This document shows positions 62,872 through 64,000 of a stretch of DNA of 64,000 nucleotides, piece after piece. Every line of letters begins with the position of its first letter. Within the stretch, counting starts at the first letter, position 1. The stretch is taken from assembly GCA_019307815.1 (NCBI GenBank), contig JAFDIV010000009.1, positions 1 through 64,000 on the forward strand. The letters run 5' to 3'. The notes below the pieces were generated by a model that was given only the letters and a program-made list of their open reading frames with translations, had not been told where the DNA came from and searched no databases. The translations under genes and the position numbers were made by a program. Source of the stretch: Deltaproteobacteria bacterium (GTDB lineage Bacteria > Desulfobacterota > DSM-4660 > Desulfatiglandales > Desulfatiglandaceae).

Positions 62872-64000
62872 CAGGCTGCATCTCCTCTTGGGTGCAGGCA
62901 ACTTTCTATATATCCCATGACCCGATCCAGGGCTCCTTGGTTGTTCATGACAAATCTCTGTGCCGCCTTGCCCATCTCAACTCGTGTGTTGCTGTCTCCA
63001 AGGAGCTTATCTATTGCCTCAAAGAGGTCTTTGTAGTTCCTTATTCTAACTCCGCCCCCGGATTCCACTAAGCCCTGAGCCATCCAGGCAAAATTCTCCG
63101 TATGAGGGCCAAAGAGAACTGGCACACCAAAACTAGCCGGCTCAAGCAGATTATGCCCCCCAAAGGGGATAAGGCTTCCCCCAACAAAACTTATATGGCC
63201 AATGCCATAAATTCTCCCAAGCTCTCCTACACTATCCAATATGATTACGTCCGGCCGGTGAACATCGCCATTTGCCTGAGACCTCAGAACACAACTCCTC
63301 CCCCTTGCCCTTACCAAATCAAATAATCGCCGCGACTCTTCGATTTTTCTGGGAGCCAGAATTAAGACAAGGTTAGGGTATCCTTCTTGAAGGTTAAAAA
63401 AGACATCCAGAATCTGCTCAGATTCTTCGCCGTGAGTACTGCCTGCTACCCAAACTATTGTATGTTGGGACAGCCCGAACAAATTAATCCAATACGCCTT
63501 TTCCTGGGTTTCCATAGGTGCCCATGTTCGGTCAAACTTAATATTTCCAACTGCTACCACCTTTTGGGCAGGTACTCCTATATGCAACAATCTCTCACGG
63601 TCCTGTTCTGTCTGCATCAGGCAAAATCCCAAATCTCTAAAAAGCCTGCGGGCCAGAAAAGGTGCTCTCTTGTATGTTTTGAATGTGCCTTCTGATATTC
63701 TGCCGTTTATAAGAAGGCTTTCAACGCCTTTTGCTCTCAGAAGGCTTAATAGACCTGGCCAAAGATCCGTCTCTATGAGCAAGAAAACCCTGGGCTTCAA
63801 ATACCTTATCATCCGGACAGTGGCCCACCAAAAATCCAGTGGCATGGCTAAAATGGCACGGGCCATTCCATCCAGTTCTTTACGTGCAAGGTCCAAGCCT
63901 TGCACGGTAGTTGCACTAAACACCAAATCTTTGTCGGGATACTCACCGCTGACTCTGCGGACCAAAGGGATAGCAGATATCACCTCTCCTACTGAAAGGG
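62871..64000 (-). CDS. waaA: 3-deoxy-D-manno-octulosonic acid transferase (partial, 5' end outside window)
   Basis: The frame is open to the window end; the visible part is 375 codons against about 425 for the family. The first visible residues LSVGEVISAIPLVRRVSGEYPD match the GT30 N-terminal HALSVGE segment. ATTVQGLDLARKELDG, VFLLIETDLWPGLLSLLRAKGV, NGRISEGTFKTYKR, GNIKFDRTWAP, VWVAGSTHGEES and SFVGGSLIPFGGHNLLEPASFGVPVLFGP follow. WaaA adds Kdo to lipid IVA. It is coupled to lpxK. Confidence 0.95.
   Translation of the reverse strand, partial: LSVGEVISAIPLVRRVSGEYPDKDLVFSATTVQGLDLARKELDGMARAILAMPLDFWWATVRMIRYLKPRVFLLIETDLWPGLLSLLRAKGVESLLINGRISEGTFKTYKRAPFLARRLFRDLGFCLMQTEQDRERLLHIGVPAQKVVAVGNIKFDRTWAPMETQEKAYWINLFGLSQHTIVWVAGSTHGEESEQILDVFFNLQEGYPNLVLILAPRKIEESRRLFDLVRARGRSCVLRSQANGDVHRPDVIILDSVGELGRIYGIGHISFVGGSLIPFGGHNLLEPASFGVPVLFGPHTENFAWMAQGLVESGGGVRIRNYKDLFEAIDKLLGDSNTRVEMGKAAQRFVMNNQGALDRVMGYIESCLHPRGDAA

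Overview
The window reads as chromosome of a Gram-negative, probably anaerobic bacterium of the Desulfobacterota (former Deltaproteobacteria). The evidence is indirect. It carries a complete outer-membrane toolkit (LpxA, LpxD, LpxB, LpxK, LpxI, WaaA, BamA, Skp/OmpH, LolC, LolD). It uses LpxI rather than LpxH and has a long-form HisG. It has a flavoprotein plus CCG-type iron-sulfur oxidoreductase pair, an acetoacetyl-CoA synthetase and a beta-hydroxyacyl-CoA dehydrogenase. It also has a methanogen-type thymidylate synthase and a sensor-type protein with the KKIRDD cysteine tail common in that phylum. No rRNA, tRNA, CRISPR array, prophage or plasmid signature was recognised.

Left part (1-12.2 kb): the end of a patatin-like lipase overlaps a UbiB/ABC1 kinase. 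Next is a decayed accessory island at about 2.0-3.8 kb. There an IS66-family remnant, with both terminal inverted repeats still visible, sits between a SWIM-zinc-finger gene fragment and the 5' part of a zinc-ribbon adenylate cyclase gene. After it come a membrane protein, a secreted DNase I-fold phosphodiesterase, and a GntR/FCD regulator with its own promoter and operator. The regulator stands in front of a two-gene VAO-type FAD oxidase / Fe-S reductase locus. A frameshifted small membrane protein and cinA follow.

Middle (12.8-31.1 kb): a minus-strand block carries an SH3 protein, a PEBP protein, moaC, a moaE-like gene, hemA, ccsA/hemX, a siroheme dehydrogenase and a radical SAM gene. These are molybdopterin and tetrapyrrole cofactor functions. 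After them lie an HDOD-GAF protein, thrC-rlmH, a lone receiver, hbd, thymidylate synthase-rlmN, and hisI-hisG-TPR-aminotransferase-engB.

31.1-44.8 kb is one long minus-strand envelope cluster. In transcription order it runs lysS, lolC/E, lolD, bamA, ompH, lpxD, fabZ, lpxA, lpxI, a Gfo/Idh/MocA dehydrogenase, lpxB and an NtrX-like sigma-54 activator. It links lipid A synthesis with lipoprotein export and outer-membrane protein assembly.

45.2-64 kb: aacS, an unknown gene and a Trm112-like zinc peptide lead into an LPS core/O-antigen cluster. That cluster holds an LpxL-type acyltransferase, a GT9 heptosyltransferase, seven GT4 glycosyltransferases (three of them tandem paralogues), an O-antigen ligase and a sulfotransferase. 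On the opposite strand are gmhB, lpxK and waaA, the last cut by the window end.

The most unusual signal is a family of very short GC-rich palindromes built on CCTGCC...GGCAGG. At least six copies interrupt the IS66 transposase remnant, and one more interrupts an unrelated 8-bp-TIR repeat at 19.4 kb. Removing them restores recognisable protein or repeat sequence, so they look like genuine micro-insertions with no transposase of their own in the window.
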